Below are positions 46,101 through 53,106 of a DNA stretch of 64,000 bases, one piece after another. Position numbers and translations under genes: made by a program. The stretch is from Myxococcus xanthus (lineage in GTDB: Bacteria > Myxococcota > Myxococcia > Myxococcales > Myxococcaceae). Numbering within the stretch: the stretch's first letter is position 1; each line of letters opens with the position of its first letter. Location of the stretch: NCBI RefSeq assembly GCF_900106535.1, contig NZ_FNOH01000006.1:310001-374000 (forward strand), read 5' to 3'. The notes beneath the pieces are model-generated. The model made no database searches. It saw only the letters and a list, made by a program, of their open reading frames with translations, and was not told the origin of the DNA.

Positions 46101-49100
46101 AGCGGCGGCCGAGGACGGCCACCACGGACTCGTGCCCAACGCCCTGGGCGCGCAGCGTGCGCGCGGCGCGAAGACTCAGGGCCTCCAGTTGCGCGTAGGT
46201 CCACTGCGCGTCGGCGGAGGCAAGCGCCAGCCGTTCGGGCGTGTTGCGCGCATGGGCGCTGATGCGCTCAGGCAGGCAGGTGTCCAGGTCGAAAGCCAGC
46301 GGCGCGGGACGGGCGTGGCGAAGCACCAGCGCCTGCTCGTCGGACGACAGCAAGGATAGCCGCGACAGCGGCAGATGCGGTTCGGCCAGCGCCTGGGTGA
46401 GCAGACGCTGATAGTGCTCCATCATCCGTCGAGCGGTCTCCGGTTCGAACAGCTCGCCGCTGTAGCGGAGGAAGAGCTCGAAGCTCCCTGCCTGCTCGAT
46501 GACGCTCAACGCGAGGTCGAACGGGCTGGCGCGAATGTCGACGGGAACCGGGCGCGCATCCAGCCCCGTGAATGCATCCGCGAGCGAACCCTGCACCCGG
46601 TGCAGGTCGAACATCACCTGGTACAGGGGCGCATGACTGAGGCTGCGCTCCACGCCGAGCGCATGGACCAGTTGCTCGAAGGGCACGTCCTGATGAGAGA
46701 GCGCATCCAGCGTGGTGGCGCGGACCTGGGCAAGGAGCGAAGCGAAGGAGGTGGACGCATCCACCTGCGTGCGCAGAGGCACGGTGTTGGCGAGCAGTCC
46801 CACGACACCTTCGAGTGAAGGGTGGGTGCGGCCGGAGACGGGCGTGCCGACGCAGAAGTCGTCCTGTTGAGAGTAGCGGTACAGCAGCGCGGCGAACGCG
46901 GCGTACAGCACCATGAACGGCGTGGCTTCGTGTTCACGGCAAGCGCGCTGCACGGTGTCCGTCAGCGCGGCAGGCAGTGCCTGGGTCCCCGTGGAGGCGC
47001 CCTGGTGCGTGAGGACGGCGGGGCGCGGCTTGTCGGTGGGAAGCTGGAGAAGCCCCGGCGTGCCGGAGAGCCGCTGCTTCCAGTAGTCGAGCTGGGCCGT
47101 GTCGCGCGCATGGACAGGCTCGGAGCGCTGCCAACTGGCCACGTCCGCGTAGTGCAGCGCCACCGGGGCCAGCGTGGGCGCATGACCCTGCTGGAAGGCG
47201 GCATACACTTCACCCAGTTCGCGCAGCAGGATGTCCAGCGAGAGGCCGTCCACCACCAGGTGATGGAACACGGCCAGCAGCACGTGCCGGTCCTCCCCTA
47301 CGTCGAGCAGCAGAAAGCGGTACAGCGGTCCTTGCTCCAGCGAGAAGGGCCGCCACGACTCCTGCTGAAGCCGAAGCTGCAGTGCCTCGGGGGCCGCGCG
47401 CAGCGCTTCCATTTGAAGCACACGCACGGGAACGGAGGACACCTCGACGCGCGCCTGTCCCTGCTGTGACACCACGGTGGTGCGAAGCACGGGATGGCGT
47501 TCCAGCAGCCACCGCACCGCCGCATCCAGCGCGTCGGCGCTCACCGTGCCGCGAAGCTCGACGGCCTGGGGGATGTGGTAGGCGCCCGAGCCCGGCTGGA
47601 GCTGATGGATGAACCAGAGGCGCTCCTGAGCCTGGGAGAGCGAAGGCGCCGAGTCAGAAGGCGTCGGAGGAGGAAGCGAGGAGGCGTCGCGCTGAAGCGA
47701 AGCGACTTCCAACGCGAGGCCCGCGACGGAAGGGGAGGTGAAGAGGGAGGAGAGGGGAAGCTGAACACCCAGGGCGTGACGGGCGCGGGCCACCAGCCGG
47801 GTGGCGGAGAGCGAGTGGCCACCGAGGTGGAAGAAGCTGGCCTCCCGCTCGATGCGCTCGAGGCCGAGGACCTGGCAGAAGAGTTGAGCAAGCAGCTCCT
47901 CCAGGGGCCCGCGAGGAGGCCCACCCTCGGAGAGGGAAGGGGCTTCGTCGAGAGGAATCGCGGCGAGGGCCTTGCGGTCGAGCTTGCCGGTGGAGGTGAG
48001 AGGAAGCTGGGCCCGAAGGACCCAGCGAGAGGGAAGCATGAAGGCCGGGAGGAGACGAGCGAGGGCGGCCTGGAGGGAGTGGACGTCGGCGTCGGGAGAA
48101 GCGGGGACGACCCAGGCGGCGAGCCAGGAGTCAGAGGGCCCGCGTCGCTGAACGGTGACAGCGGCGGAGCGGACGCCGGGGAGCGACGCGAGGGCGGCTT
48201 CGACCTCGCCCAACTCGATGCGCATGCCGCGCACCTTCACCTGGAGGTCGGCGCGAGAGACGAACTGGAGCACGCCGTCCGGCAACCAGCGCCCCAGGTC
48301 TCCCGAGCGGTAGAGGCGCGCGCCCGGCGTGGCGCTGAAAGGGTGCGGAACGAAGCGCTCGGCGGTGAGGTCCGCGCGTCCCACGTACCCACGGGCCACG
48401 CCCAGGCCGCCCAGGTACAACTCGCCCACGATGCCGACCGGAACGGGCTGGAGGGCGTCGTCCAGCACGTACACCTCCATGTTGGCCTTGGGCGTGCCAA
48501 TGGGGGTGAAGCTGCCTTCGGGGGGCTCGTTGATGAAGTGGAGGCTGGCGACGTCCGAGCTCTCCGTCGGGCCGTAGGCGTCCGCCATCCGGCAGCCTGG
48601 GCAGCGCTCCAGCCAGGTCCGGCACAGCGCGGGCGGGACGGGCTCGCCGCCGAGCACCACCCAGCGCATGTCCGGGAAGTCCTGCTCTGGGCGAGCGCCC
48701 TCCAGGATGGCCTGGAGGACGGAGGGCACCATCTCCATGACGGTGGCGCGGCCCTGCTCCAGCGCGTCGGCGAGCCGGGGCGGATCCCTCATCACGTCGT
48801 CTTCGATGAGGTACGTGGTGCCGCCACCGGGCAGCGCGCCCAACATCTGCCAGATGGAGATGTCGAAGCTGAGCGCGGCAATCTGGGCCACGACGTCATA
48901 CCCGTCCAGGCCCAGCGCCTCGCGCATGCCCAGCAGGTGGTTGAGCATGCCGCGGTGGTCCACCATGACGCCCTTGGGTGTGCCGGTGGAGCCGGAGGTG
49001 AAGAGGACGTAGGCCAGCGAGTCCGGCGTGGCACGCGGCGGCAGCCGCTCCGCGCTCTGTGACTCGAGTCCCTCCAGCGACAGCACCCGAGGCCGCCGGG

Positions 49101-50985
49101 CTTCGGGAACGCCCGCGAGCACCTCTGACAGCAAGGCCTCGTCCGTGTCGAGCGGAAGCACGAACGGCGCGCGGCTCTCCTCCAGGAGTCGGGCCAGCCG
49201 AGCCGCGGGGAGCTGCGCGTCCAGCGGAAGGTATGCGCCCCCCGCCTTGTGAATGGACATCAGCGCGCGCACGGTGGCTTCGCTGCGGCGCCCGAGCACG
49301 GCCACCACGGACTCCAGGCCGACACCCTGGGCCACCAACCGTCGCGCGGCGCGGTTGGTGTGGGCTTCCAGCTCCGCATAAGTCCACCGAGCACTGGAGG
49401 ACGACAGGGCCACCTGGTCCGGCGTGCGCGCGGCCTGGGCGGAGAAGTGCTCGGGGAAGGCGGCTTCCAGTGGGAAGGGCCGGCGCGGCGGGTTCGAATC
49501 CGCCAGCACGCGGGCGCGCTCCGCATCAGGCAGCAGCGACAGCGCATCCACGCGCGTGTCCGGCGCGCGCAGCGCATGCGTGAGGAGCTGGAGATAGTGG
49601 CCCAGCATCCGCCGCACCGTGGTGGCCTCGAAGAGGTCGGTGCTGTAGCGGGCGAACAGCTCGAAGCCGGACGCGCTCTCGAAGAGCGTGACGTGCAGGT
49701 CGAACTCGCACGCGCCCGTGTCCATGGGGAGGTCGCGGGCCTCGGGGAAGGCGCCCGCCAGGGAATGCTCCACGCGGTATAGGTCGAACATCACCTGGAA
49801 CAGCGGGGAGTGGCTGAGGCTCCGCTCCACGCCCAGGGCCTGCACCAACCGCTCGAAGGGAAGGGCCTGGTGGCCCAGCGCATCCAGCGTGGTGGCGCGA
49901 ACCTGGTCGAGGAGCGCGGTGAAGGCATCCGCCGCGGTGACGCGCGTGCGCAGCACCACCGTGTTGACGAACAGGCCGACCAGCCCCTCCATGGACGGGT
50001 GCGTGCGCCCGGAGACGGGCGTGCCGACGCAGAAGTCGTCCTGCCGCGAGTACCGGTACAGCAGCGCCGCGAAGGCCGCGTACAGCGTCATGAACGGCGA
50101 CACCTGCCGTTCGCGGCTGAAGGCGCGCAGCGCGCCCGTGAGCGAGGAGGGGAGGGCGATGGGTTCCGTCAGCGCCCCCCGGTCCGACCGCCGGGCGGGC
50201 CGAGGCTTGTCGATGGGCAGCTCCAGCCCCTGCACGGCGCCTTCGAGCTGCCGCTTCCAGAAGGCCATCAGCTCCGGTTCATTCGCGGCGGCGTCGGGCG
50301 TGTGCTGCCACGCGGCGGCATCCGCGTACTCCAGCGGGAGCGCCGTCAGCGCGGGGACTTCACCGCGGGCGTGCGCGGCATGAAGCACACCCAGTTCGCG
50401 CATCAACACGTTGATGGACGCGCCGTCGGTGACGAGGTGGTGGAACACCAGGACCAGCACCTGCCGCTGGCTGGAGAGGTTCAGCAGCCGGAAGCGGTAC
50501 AGCGGCCCCTGCTCCAGGTCGAACGGCCGAGAGGCTTCTTCGCGCAGCCTGCGCGAAAGCCAGGCCTCGCTCGCGCCCGTCGCATCCTCCACGTCGAGGA
50601 CGCGCTCGGGCAGGTCCAGGTAGCGCACCTGGGGACGGCCGCCCTCGGCGGGGAAGCGGGCTCGCAGCAGGGGATGGCGCGACAGCAGGGCTCGCAGCGC
50701 CGCGTCGAGCGCGCTCGCGTCCACGGGGGACTCCAGCATCGCGGCCCACGGCACCACGTAGGTCGCGGTGTCGGGGCGGAGCTGGTGCAGGAACCACATG
50801 CGCTCCTGCGCGGGCGACAGCACGTCGGTCGTCCCCGCCGGGCGGCGCGAGGGGCCCACCACGTTCCGCTGTGGCGAGGAGGGCGCGGCGCTCCCCGTGC
50901 CGGGGTTCTTGCGCTGCTCCAGCAACTTGCGCAATTGCTCGCGCTTCGCGGCGGCGAGGGAGTCGGAGTCGGATCGCGAGGTCAT
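34189..50985 (-). CDS. Pentamodular nonribosomal peptide synthetase, (C-A-T)x5-TE
   Basis: 5598 residues. After a charged helical N-terminus (KREQLRKLLEQRK) come five C-A-T modules and a thioesterase. C-domain motifs: FHHLVTDG (~181), FHHLVVDG (~1241), FHHLVSDA (~2303), FHHLVVDG (~3345), MSHLVNDG (~4408). A-domain A3 cores lie near 660, 1723, 2777, 3823 and 4880. Carrier serines in LGGHSL, LGGHSL, IGGHSL, LGGHSL and VGGDSI lie near 1055, 2115, 3160, 4214 and 5285. The TE has AGYSFGG (~5419). Specificity residues by eye: A1 DIWEVGADV, A2 DIWELIADT, A3 DIEVVGTIN, A4 DLTKVGEVG, A5 DAESAGVIT. A4 fits Asn best, the others are unassigned. No epimerisation domain. The first C domain suggests acyl loading, probably from the 25.9 kb ligase-KR-ACP protein. 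Same operon as the barrel gene (28 bp). Confidence 0.95.
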   Translation of the reverse strand: MTSRSDSDSLAAAKREQLRKLLEQRKNPGTGSAAPSSPQRNVVGPSRRPAGTTDVLSPAQERMWFLHQLRPDTATYVVPWAAMLESPVDASALDAALRALLSRHPLLRARFPAEGGRPQVRYLDLPERVLDVEDATGASEAWLSRRLREEASRPFDLEQGPLYRFRLLNLSSQRQVLVLVFHHLVTDGASINVLMRELGVLHAAHARGEVPALTALPLEYADAAAWQHTPDAAANEPELMAFWKRQLEGAVQGLELPIDKPRPARRSDRGALTEPIALPSSLTGALRAFSRERQVSPFMTLYAAFAALLYRYSRQDDFCVGTPVSGRTHPSMEGLVGLFVNTVVLRTRVTAADAFTALLDQVRATTLDALGHQALPFERLVQALGVERSLSHSPLFQVMFDLYRVEHSLAGAFPEARDLPMDTGACEFDLHVTLFESASGFELFARYSTDLFEATTVRRMLGHYLQLLTHALRAPDTRVDALSLLPDAERARVLADSNPPRRPFPLEAAFPEHFSAQAARTPDQVALSSSSARWTYAELEAHTNRAARRLVAQGVGLESVVAVLGRRSEATVRALMSIHKAGGAYLPLDAQLPAARLARLLEESRAPFVLPLDTDEALLSEVLAGVPEARRPRVLSLEGLESQSAERLPPRATPDSLAYVLFTSGSTGTPKGVMVDHRGMLNHLLGMREALGLDGYDVVAQIAALSFDISIWQMLGALPGGGTTYLIEDDVMRDPPRLADALEQGRATVMEMVPSVLQAILEGARPEQDFPDMRWVVLGGEPVPPALCRTWLERCPGCRMADAYGPTESSDVASLHFINEPPEGSFTPIGTPKANMEVYVLDDALQPVPVGIVGELYLGGLGVARGYVGRADLTAERFVPHPFSATPGARLYRSGDLGRWLPDGVLQFVSRADLQVKVRGMRIELGEVEAALASLPGVRSAAVTVQRRGPSDSWLAAWVVPASPDADVHSLQAALARLLPAFMLPSRWVLRAQLPLTSTGKLDRKALAAIPLDEAPSLSEGGPPRGPLEELLAQLFCQVLGLERIEREASFFHLGGHSLSATRLVARARHALGVQLPLSSLFTSPSVAGLALEVASLQRDASSLPPPTPSDSAPSLSQAQERLWFIHQLQPGSGAYHIPQAVELRGTVSADALDAAVRWLLERHPVLRTTVVSQQGQARVEVSSVPVRVLQMEALRAAPEALQLRLQQESWRPFSLEQGPLYRFLLLDVGEDRHVLLAVFHHLVVDGLSLDILLRELGEVYAAFQQGHAPTLAPVALHYADVASWQRSEPVHARDTAQLDYWKQRLSGTPGLLQLPTDKPRPAVLTHQGASTGTQALPAALTDTVQRACREHEATPFMVLYAAFAALLYRYSQQDDFCVGTPVSGRTHPSLEGVVGLLANTVPLRTQVDASTSFASLLAQVRATTLDALSHQDVPFEQLVHALGVERSLSHAPLYQVMFDLHRVQGSLADAFTGLDARPVPVDIRASPFDLALSVIEQAGSFELFLRYSGELFEPETARRMMEHYQRLLTQALAEPHLPLSRLSLLSSDEQALVLRHARPAPLAFDLDTCLPERISAHARNTPERLALASADAQWTYAQLEALSLRAARTLRAQGVGHESVVAVLGRRSEATVRALLSLHKAGAAYLPLDAQLPAARLARLLMESRAPFVLPLGPIEALLTEVLAEIPLEHRPRVLSLQNLEAESDAPLPPFTTPDSLAYVLFTSGSTGTPKGVMVDHRGMLNHLLGMQHSLQLGASDVLAQTAPLSFDISIWQMLGALAAGGTTYVVDDDVVREPARLIAALQQAGATTVELVPSLLQALLEEPGEAPLPALRQMLTIGEALPPSTCRAWFERHPGLPLVNAYGPAECADTATLWRMHAPPASASTPIGTPKANLEVYVLDDALQPLPPGVPGELYIGGTGVGRGYVGRADLTAERFIPHPFSTMPGARLYRTGDRGRWNADGTLGFLGRVDFQVKVRGMRIELGEVEAALASLPGVRSAAVTVQRRGPSDSWLAAWVVPASPDTDVHSLQAALARLLPAFMLPSRWVLRAQLPLTSTGKLDRKALAAIPLDEAPSRSEGGPPRGPQEELLAQLFCQVLGLERIEREASFFHLGGHSLSATRLVARVRHSLGIQLPLSSLFTSPSVAGLALEVASLQRDVSSLPPPTPSDSAPSLSQAQERLWFIHQLQPDSGAHVVGQAAEWTGSVDVAALDAAAKWLLERHPVLRTTVSSRQGQPQASVSPVPASVLQVEPLAPGADAQARQARRLTEEGNRPFDVEHGPLYRFLLLEAEQARHVLVVVFHHLVSDALSAGLLMRELGEAYSAFQQGHAPTLAPVALHYVDVASWQRSEPVRARDTAQLDYWKQRLSDAPELLQLPTDKPRPAVLTHRGDNTGYHPLPPSLSESLRALCRQQQVTPFTVLYAAFAALLYRYSQQDDFCVGTPVSGRTHPSLEGVVGLLANTVPLRTQVDASTSFASLLAQVRATTLDALSHQDVPFEQLVRAVGVERSPGHAPLVQVMFDLHRTELSAASGFHALGARRVPIETWTCEVDLFLTAIEVGEGFEVYFQYSTDLFEPGTVERLRNHYVQLLSHAVAAPRTSVGELSLLSATEREQVLQGFNATERPFDSEGTIVSLIEAQVARTPDAPAVVAPEGTLTFRELHTRASRLAAHLTAAGAGPEAVVGLCLERSLDAVVSLVAIFISGAGCLPLEASHPPARRAALLRQARARLVVSRPGLFAGVEPGVPLVSPDVRGDVVAVPRPPRAEHLAYLLYTSGSTGEPKGVELTHRNVVHCFAAFDTYYATQPGDCWASSGSLSFDIHLEELLFSITRGARTVLREVGPLGLGRDILGHGITHVVITPSSLATALEEPRAAEAFRSLKVLVTGGEVLPDPLVRQLALTHTRLVNTYGPTETSINVAAEITLPDRPVRLGRPLDRCRLYVLDANGAPVPPGVPGELYIGGTCLGRGYRDRPDLTAERFIPDAFSGREGGRLYRTGDRVRWNGDGSLGFLGRTDFQVKVRGVRVELEEVEAALLRQPGVRQASVVVRGTQRDARLEAFLVLEGTAAGVESRLREGLSRALPEALVPSRFTVLTALPMTTSGKVDRKALAALPIPDIEPEAAPEARPRGAVEELLALLFCQVLGLLQVRREDDFFHIGGHSLAATRLVARVRQAFDVEFPLQAFFTEPTVAGLARELETRRDGAAPLPAPVPRPADAALVLSPTQERLWFVQQLHPGTSAYHLAEAVELDGPLDAAAMEDALRWLVTRHPVLRLAVPARDGLPAPVLCPVPPRVLEVEEAPSAAQWARDAVHASFDLARGPLYRFRLLRTAPEQHVLLLAFHHLVVDGLSLDVLVRELGEAYAAFHQRRTPTLPTPRLEHADIAAWLRTPPARERDEAQLTYWKQKLEGVPGLLRLTPDKPRPASPLLTGAITQGHALSADTVRALQSFCREHQATPYMVLLSAFSALLHRYSGQVDFCVGTPVSGRTHPALEGVVGLMLNTVALRTPVAPDASFTSLVARVRATTLEALAHQDVPLDRVVQALGVERSAGHSPLFQVMFDLVRADRTMADAFPDLRARPLQPELLTSPFDLSLWVAESPTGYTLALRYGTELFEPTTARRLMGHYVRLLQHALEAPDTAVSALELLPASEREHLLRTWNDTGADFPREHTVHALFEAQAARAPDAPAVLNDGDVMTYGQLDARANQLARYLRRMGVRSQTLVGLCLRRSVDMVVAVLGVLKAGGAYVPMDASQPPARLSFLLEDTGTPVLVTEDAVADTLPVSQALVLCLDSEWERTAGRESDAPLESVSSAEDLAYLIYTSGSTGRPKGVLVEHRGVVNYLHWARKAYAVDDGAGAPVHSSLAFDLTVTSLLLPLTAGRPVTLVPEEDGVEGLATALRTSADFSLVKLTPAHLQMLAAQLPPEARAGHTRAFVIGGEALTSATVEPWRQHAPSTRLINEYGPTETVVGCCVHTVEADTPVEGAVPIGRPIANTRLYVLDAALRPVPAGVPGELYIGGEGVARGYWRRPELTAERFVPDPFSSVPGARMYRTGDRVRLRPSDVLEYLGRVDFQVKVRGHRVEPGEVEAALIELPGVASAVVVLREDGTTGPRLVGYVTGHDAMPETEPLRASLAQRLPAHMVPSALVALAQLPLTANGKVDREALPAPEAPAASDEDFVSPSTPTEHALAQLWEELLGVQRVGARDDFFELGGHSLLSVQLASRVRERLGVELPVATLFATPTLAALAARIDASPKVSERVESMPQTRPEHIPASLVQERLWYAMQLPEAPPFVVVAALVLDGTLDVVCLETALEAVLERNATLRTTFRLEHGAVFTREHPVTRPVLVQTDLSHLSAAEALDAARAIATRHDREPFAVDQGPLYRFELARLDASGTRHVLVASMSHLVNDGIGMGAFLEELAQAWAGTTPLMHPAARTYADFALWQRSPEHLLEVDAAVASWKAALAHAPSVLDLPLDFPRRAPALNANMRPEPLSLSSEAMTALHALARREGVSPFTAVLALMQLWLHRLSSQPHVVVASPFSGRVLPGAERQVGYFANVLPLCTEVAGTPSFRALLRRAWDVVGHATANQEVPFKRIADAVQPDAPRTAPPLAQALLLLDSPASLSFNGLGTTYLDGESIFPAYDVVLHLIERPEGGTLGFLATDSALFTSATAQHMARAFEQLLTEAVRTPDAPLARLSLLSSQQRAQVLATLDGGPQDIPEGACIHTLFEAQVRRSPHAPAVAHGDSTWSYAELNARANALAARLLSRGIQPEERVGVVMEPSNQGMAALLGILKAGGSYVPLDAGWPEPRKRSVLTRSGVQRLWVDAEALEAHAGLVPDVEVPPQPAHIAEDLEPGPRHVAASQVAYIVFTSGSTGEPKGVMVEHRSVVNHNVALAARFGLRPGDRMLQFAPLSFDAAAEDLYPPLVVGATVVMRSGLVPAHVMTPYLEETDITLISLPPTYIEEWIRQMESHGQRVPARLRLLAPGGDVLKRETYEAWVRVGGGHAPWLNVYGPTECTITSATCDIPGAEGLGTDATFPIGRPISRVRIHLLDEHLEPVLPGLPGRVYIGGAAPARGYLGAPDMTAERFIPDPFATEPGARMYHTGDLARMLPDGRLRFLGRADHQIKIRGFRVELAEIEACLRQFPGVEEAVVLARAGGSGQTQLQAFLQAPPQHVRADALREHVAARLPSYMVPAALVVLEALPINANGKVDRQALPDLSAQPAVPPAQETPGEHLETPFRTTLEMAMERLWREVLGRTDIGAGDDFFQVGGDSILAMRLLSRLEEELGVPVPLATLFQYPVFRETADAVHELLAEGPPRSSVVSLSGKQTPKSAPPFFVFHPADGELHYYRNLTPLLEPGLRCYGVQAPETQSKHGHATFDARIAAYVRDIQAVQPHGPYRFAGYSFGGYPALGVAAALEAQGETVELLALVDALPAVEGPQGSAEDPVRSMAEEFGVLDAALEAELAPLDDAARWERVTALGRELGMLAPHSRAADLRRIWHVLGEVLVPQVVGWKVPSVRARVQLFTSAPSRALHGDTLGWERHLTREQLDVVPLPSSHFGTLQQPCVQELANHLLEVLKRQGG
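44412..45070. repeat. NRPS internal duplication, copy in the module 2/3 junction
   Basis: About 660 bp spanning the end of adenylation domain A2, carrier T2 and the start of C3. It matches 47592-48250 at a fixed offset of 3180 bp (1060 codons) and is roughly 95% identical by eye, including synonymous positions. The stretch encodes, for example, GLERIEREASFFHLGGHSLS and LPPPTPSDSAPSLSQAQERL in both copies. It indicates recent module duplication or gene conversion. Confidence 0.85.
47592..48250. repeat. NRPS internal duplication, copy in the module 1/2 junction
   Basis: Partner of 44412-45070: the end of A1, carrier T1 and the start of C2. Identity falls abruptly at both ends, at CTGGA-GTCG near 48250 (entry to the A-domain core) and near 47592 (inside the condensation domain). 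A further shorter block of near identity (about 43560-43720 with 46750-46910) lies within the C domains. Confidence 0.85.
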
Positions 50986-51013
50986 GAAGTCGGATTCCGG
51001 AAGGCCCGGTGGG

Positions 51014-52966
51014 CTAGATGCGAACGTAGAGGCTCACGCCCGCGCGGAAGACGCCCAGCCCCGAACCGGAAATGGTGGGGTCCGCGGGGAGGCTCTCGAA
51101 GCGGAACTCGCTGCCACGTTCACCGTAGGGCACCTCGACGAAGGTCTGGACGAAGATGTCCCGGATGTCGAAGGGCGATGAGTTGAAGGCCAGCCGTGAC
51201 AGGTACGACGCATCCTGCACGTTGGCGATGGTGGTGAAGATGAGCGACAGCTGGGACACGCCGCGCCGGCCGATATTGACCTGCCCCAGTGCGTAGTAGC
51301 GGCCATGGAAGAGCGGCCGGAAGTCTCCCTGCGAACTCAGCCAGGGCAGGAAGGCGCGGTCGTCGTAGCCCAGCGGGTTGTGGAAGCCCTCCACCCGGAT
51401 GACGGCGCGGTAGAGCTCGGCGAAGTTGAACGTGGCCGAAACGCCCGCGCTGACCAGCAGCTTGCGTCCCTCCAGCGTGCGCTCCACGAAGCTGTCGCCA
51501 TCACGGGCCCAGAGCCGCGTGTTGCCGTCGCCCACCCAGGCCACCTCGGCGTTGAAGTCCAGCAGGCCCAGCGCCATCGTCGCGTCCAGGCCGTACCGGG
51601 GCCGGCGCGACTGGTCGAACACCGCCGTCGCGGCGATTTCGCCCGTGCCCACCGCCATCTCCGCGCGCACGCCACCGCCGTAGCGCACCCGCCGGAGGTC
51701 CTCGCTGACGTCCTCCACGTTGGCGGTACCCAGGAGCGACAGGTTGGCGGCCATGGCCTCCCACGGCACCGTGAGGCGGACCATGTCGACGCCCGTGCGC
51801 AGGTCGAAGATGTTGAGCGGATCCGGGTTGGGCGCCTGCAGGAAGTCGGTCGGGTTCCAGATTTGCGAGCTGCCCCAGCGAATCTCCTGGCGCCCGGCGG
51901 TGACGAACAGCCGTTGGGCGACGTCGAACTTCAGCCACATCTGCCCCAGCACGGCGGCGGGTCCGTTCGCCTCCGTGGACAGCGGGTCATACGCCAGCCG
52001 GCCCATCATGAAGCCGCGCACGTGCTTCGACGGCGTCGCGTCCAGGTAGATGTCCGCGAGTGCGGGCAGGACGGGCTGGTACGACGTCTTCCCCTGGGAG
52101 CGCAGCCCCGTCAGCTCCGCGCGCTGGAAGTAGATGCCGCCCACCGCGAGCACGTCCTGCTGACGCTCCTGCGCCGTCTCATGCCAGGGGTCCGCGGCCT
52201 CGCCTTCCGGGCCCTGCCAGCCCTCCACGATGGCGCCCGATGGACCGGCCGGCCGAGGCGCGGGAGCGGGAGCGGGAGCGTCCAGCAGGTCCTCGAAACC
52301 GTCGGGCGCACCGGCCCCGCTCGGGTCCACGGCGGCGGTGGCGAGCCCGGAGGCGGAGTCCGTGTCGGGCGGCAGCGTCCCCGTGGCGGGCGTCGCCCTC
52401 GGGACGTCGAACGCCGCCGCGGCCGGCACGGTGGCGCCTTCACTCCCGGCCGAAGCCATGGATCCTCGTGCCGGGGCCGGGCTCGCGGAGGCCAGGGGCT
52501 CGCTGTAGCGCATCGACTTCACGCGCCGCTGCTTGTCGAGGAGCACGCTCAGCCCGCGCGCGCGGTAGTGCCACCAGCGCTGGCGCGCGGGCGCGGCTTC
52601 CTCCTCGTGACAGTCCGGGCCTCCCTCCGAGGCCTTCGCCGCGCCACACGCGGGGCCGTACAGCGCGACGAGCCCCGCCTGCGTCGGCGGCTTCGTGGGC
52701 ACCACCTCGACGCGGCGCAGCACGCCCTGCCGGGCGTCGAAGTGGAAGCGCGTGCTCCGGGTGCCTCCCGGCGCGGCCTTGCGCTGGTACGTCAGCACCA
52801 CCGCGCCGTCCTCGTGGACCTGCCGGGTGGGCGGGCCAAAGGAGAGCAGGACCTGCTGGAGCGTCGTCGTGCCCGGCTCCGTGCCGTTCCAGGGCTCGGC
52901 GGACACGGTAAGACTCCAGAGCAGGATGGCCGCGGCCAGGGCTCGAACGGGCAAGGGGGGCATCAT
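51014..52966 (-). CDS. Outer-membrane beta-barrel protein with BamE/SmpA-like N-terminus
   Basis: 650 residues from an ATG at 52966 (an adjacent ATG at 52963 and a TTG at 52999 are alternatives), with an AGGGGG run upstream. Signal peptide LAAAILLWSLTVSA. Residues about 25-150 (GTTTLQQVLLSFGPPTRQ, AVVLTYQRK) resemble a small BamE/SmpA lipoprotein domain. A Pro/Ala-rich linker of about 100 residues follows. From about 265 the sequence alternates hydrophobic and polar residues in many short strands, with VTAGRQEIRWGSSQIWNPTD, a signature of DUF1302-like outer-membrane barrels, and ends GVSLYVRI with a terminal strand. It is first gene of an operon with the NRPS, so it may serve secretion or placement of the peptide. 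Confidence 0.8.
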   Translation of the reverse strand: MMPPLPVRALAAAILLWSLTVSAEPWNGTEPGTTTLQQVLLSFGPPTRQVHEDGAVVLTYQRKAAPGGTRSTRFHFDARQGVLRRVEVVPTKPPTQAGLVALYGPACGAAKASEGGPDCHEEEAAPARQRWWHYRARGLSVLLDKQRRVKSMRYSEPLASASPAPARGSMASAGSEGATVPAAAAFDVPRATPATGTLPPDTDSASGLATAAVDPSGAGAPDGFEDLLDAPAPAPAPRPAGPSGAIVEGWQGPEGEAADPWHETAQERQQDVLAVGGIYFQRAELTGLRSQGKTSYQPVLPALADIYLDATPSKHVRGFMMGRLAYDPLSTEANGPAAVLGQMWLKFDVAQRLFVTAGRQEIRWGSSQIWNPTDFLQAPNPDPLNIFDLRTGVDMVRLTVPWEAMAANLSLLGTANVEDVSEDLRRVRYGGGVRAEMAVGTGEIAATAVFDQSRRPRYGLDATMALGLLDFNAEVAWVGDGNTRLWARDGDSFVERTLEGRKLLVSAGVSATFNFAELYRAVIRVEGFHNPLGYDDRAFLPWLSSQGDFRPLFHGRYYALGQVNIGRRGVSQLSLIFTTIANVQDASYLSRLAFNSSPFDIRDIFVQTFVEVPYGERGSEFRFESLPADPTISGSGLGVFRAGVSLYVRI

Positions 52967-53045
52967 CACAGGGGCCCCCTGAGCGTATACGAGTCTCAAT
53001 CAGCGATACATGTGTCGAAAAATTCTTAAGAAAGGGGACTCCGGA

Positions 53046-53076
53046 TTGACAGGCCCCCCAGACAGCCGGACACAAT
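53046..53076 (+). promoter_or_regulatory. Candidate sigma-70-type promoter for the peptide-Rieske operon
   Basis: TTGACA at 53046-53051 matches a consensus -35 box. CACAAT at 53071-53076 is a plausible -10, with a 19-base spacer, slightly long. It lies 30 bases upstream of the small acidic peptide. The whole divergent interval 52967-53106 is AT-rich for this window (52983-53045) and should also contain the promoter of the minus-strand barrel-NRPS operon. Confidence 0.4.
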
Positions 53077-53106
53077 CGCGCCCCCACCCCCGACTCAGGA
53101 GGCCTC

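Noticed and set aside
49485..49505. GGTTCGAATCC, resembling the T-arm of a tRNA
   Set aside because: It lies inside the NRPS coding sequence, with no acceptor or anticodon stem around it.
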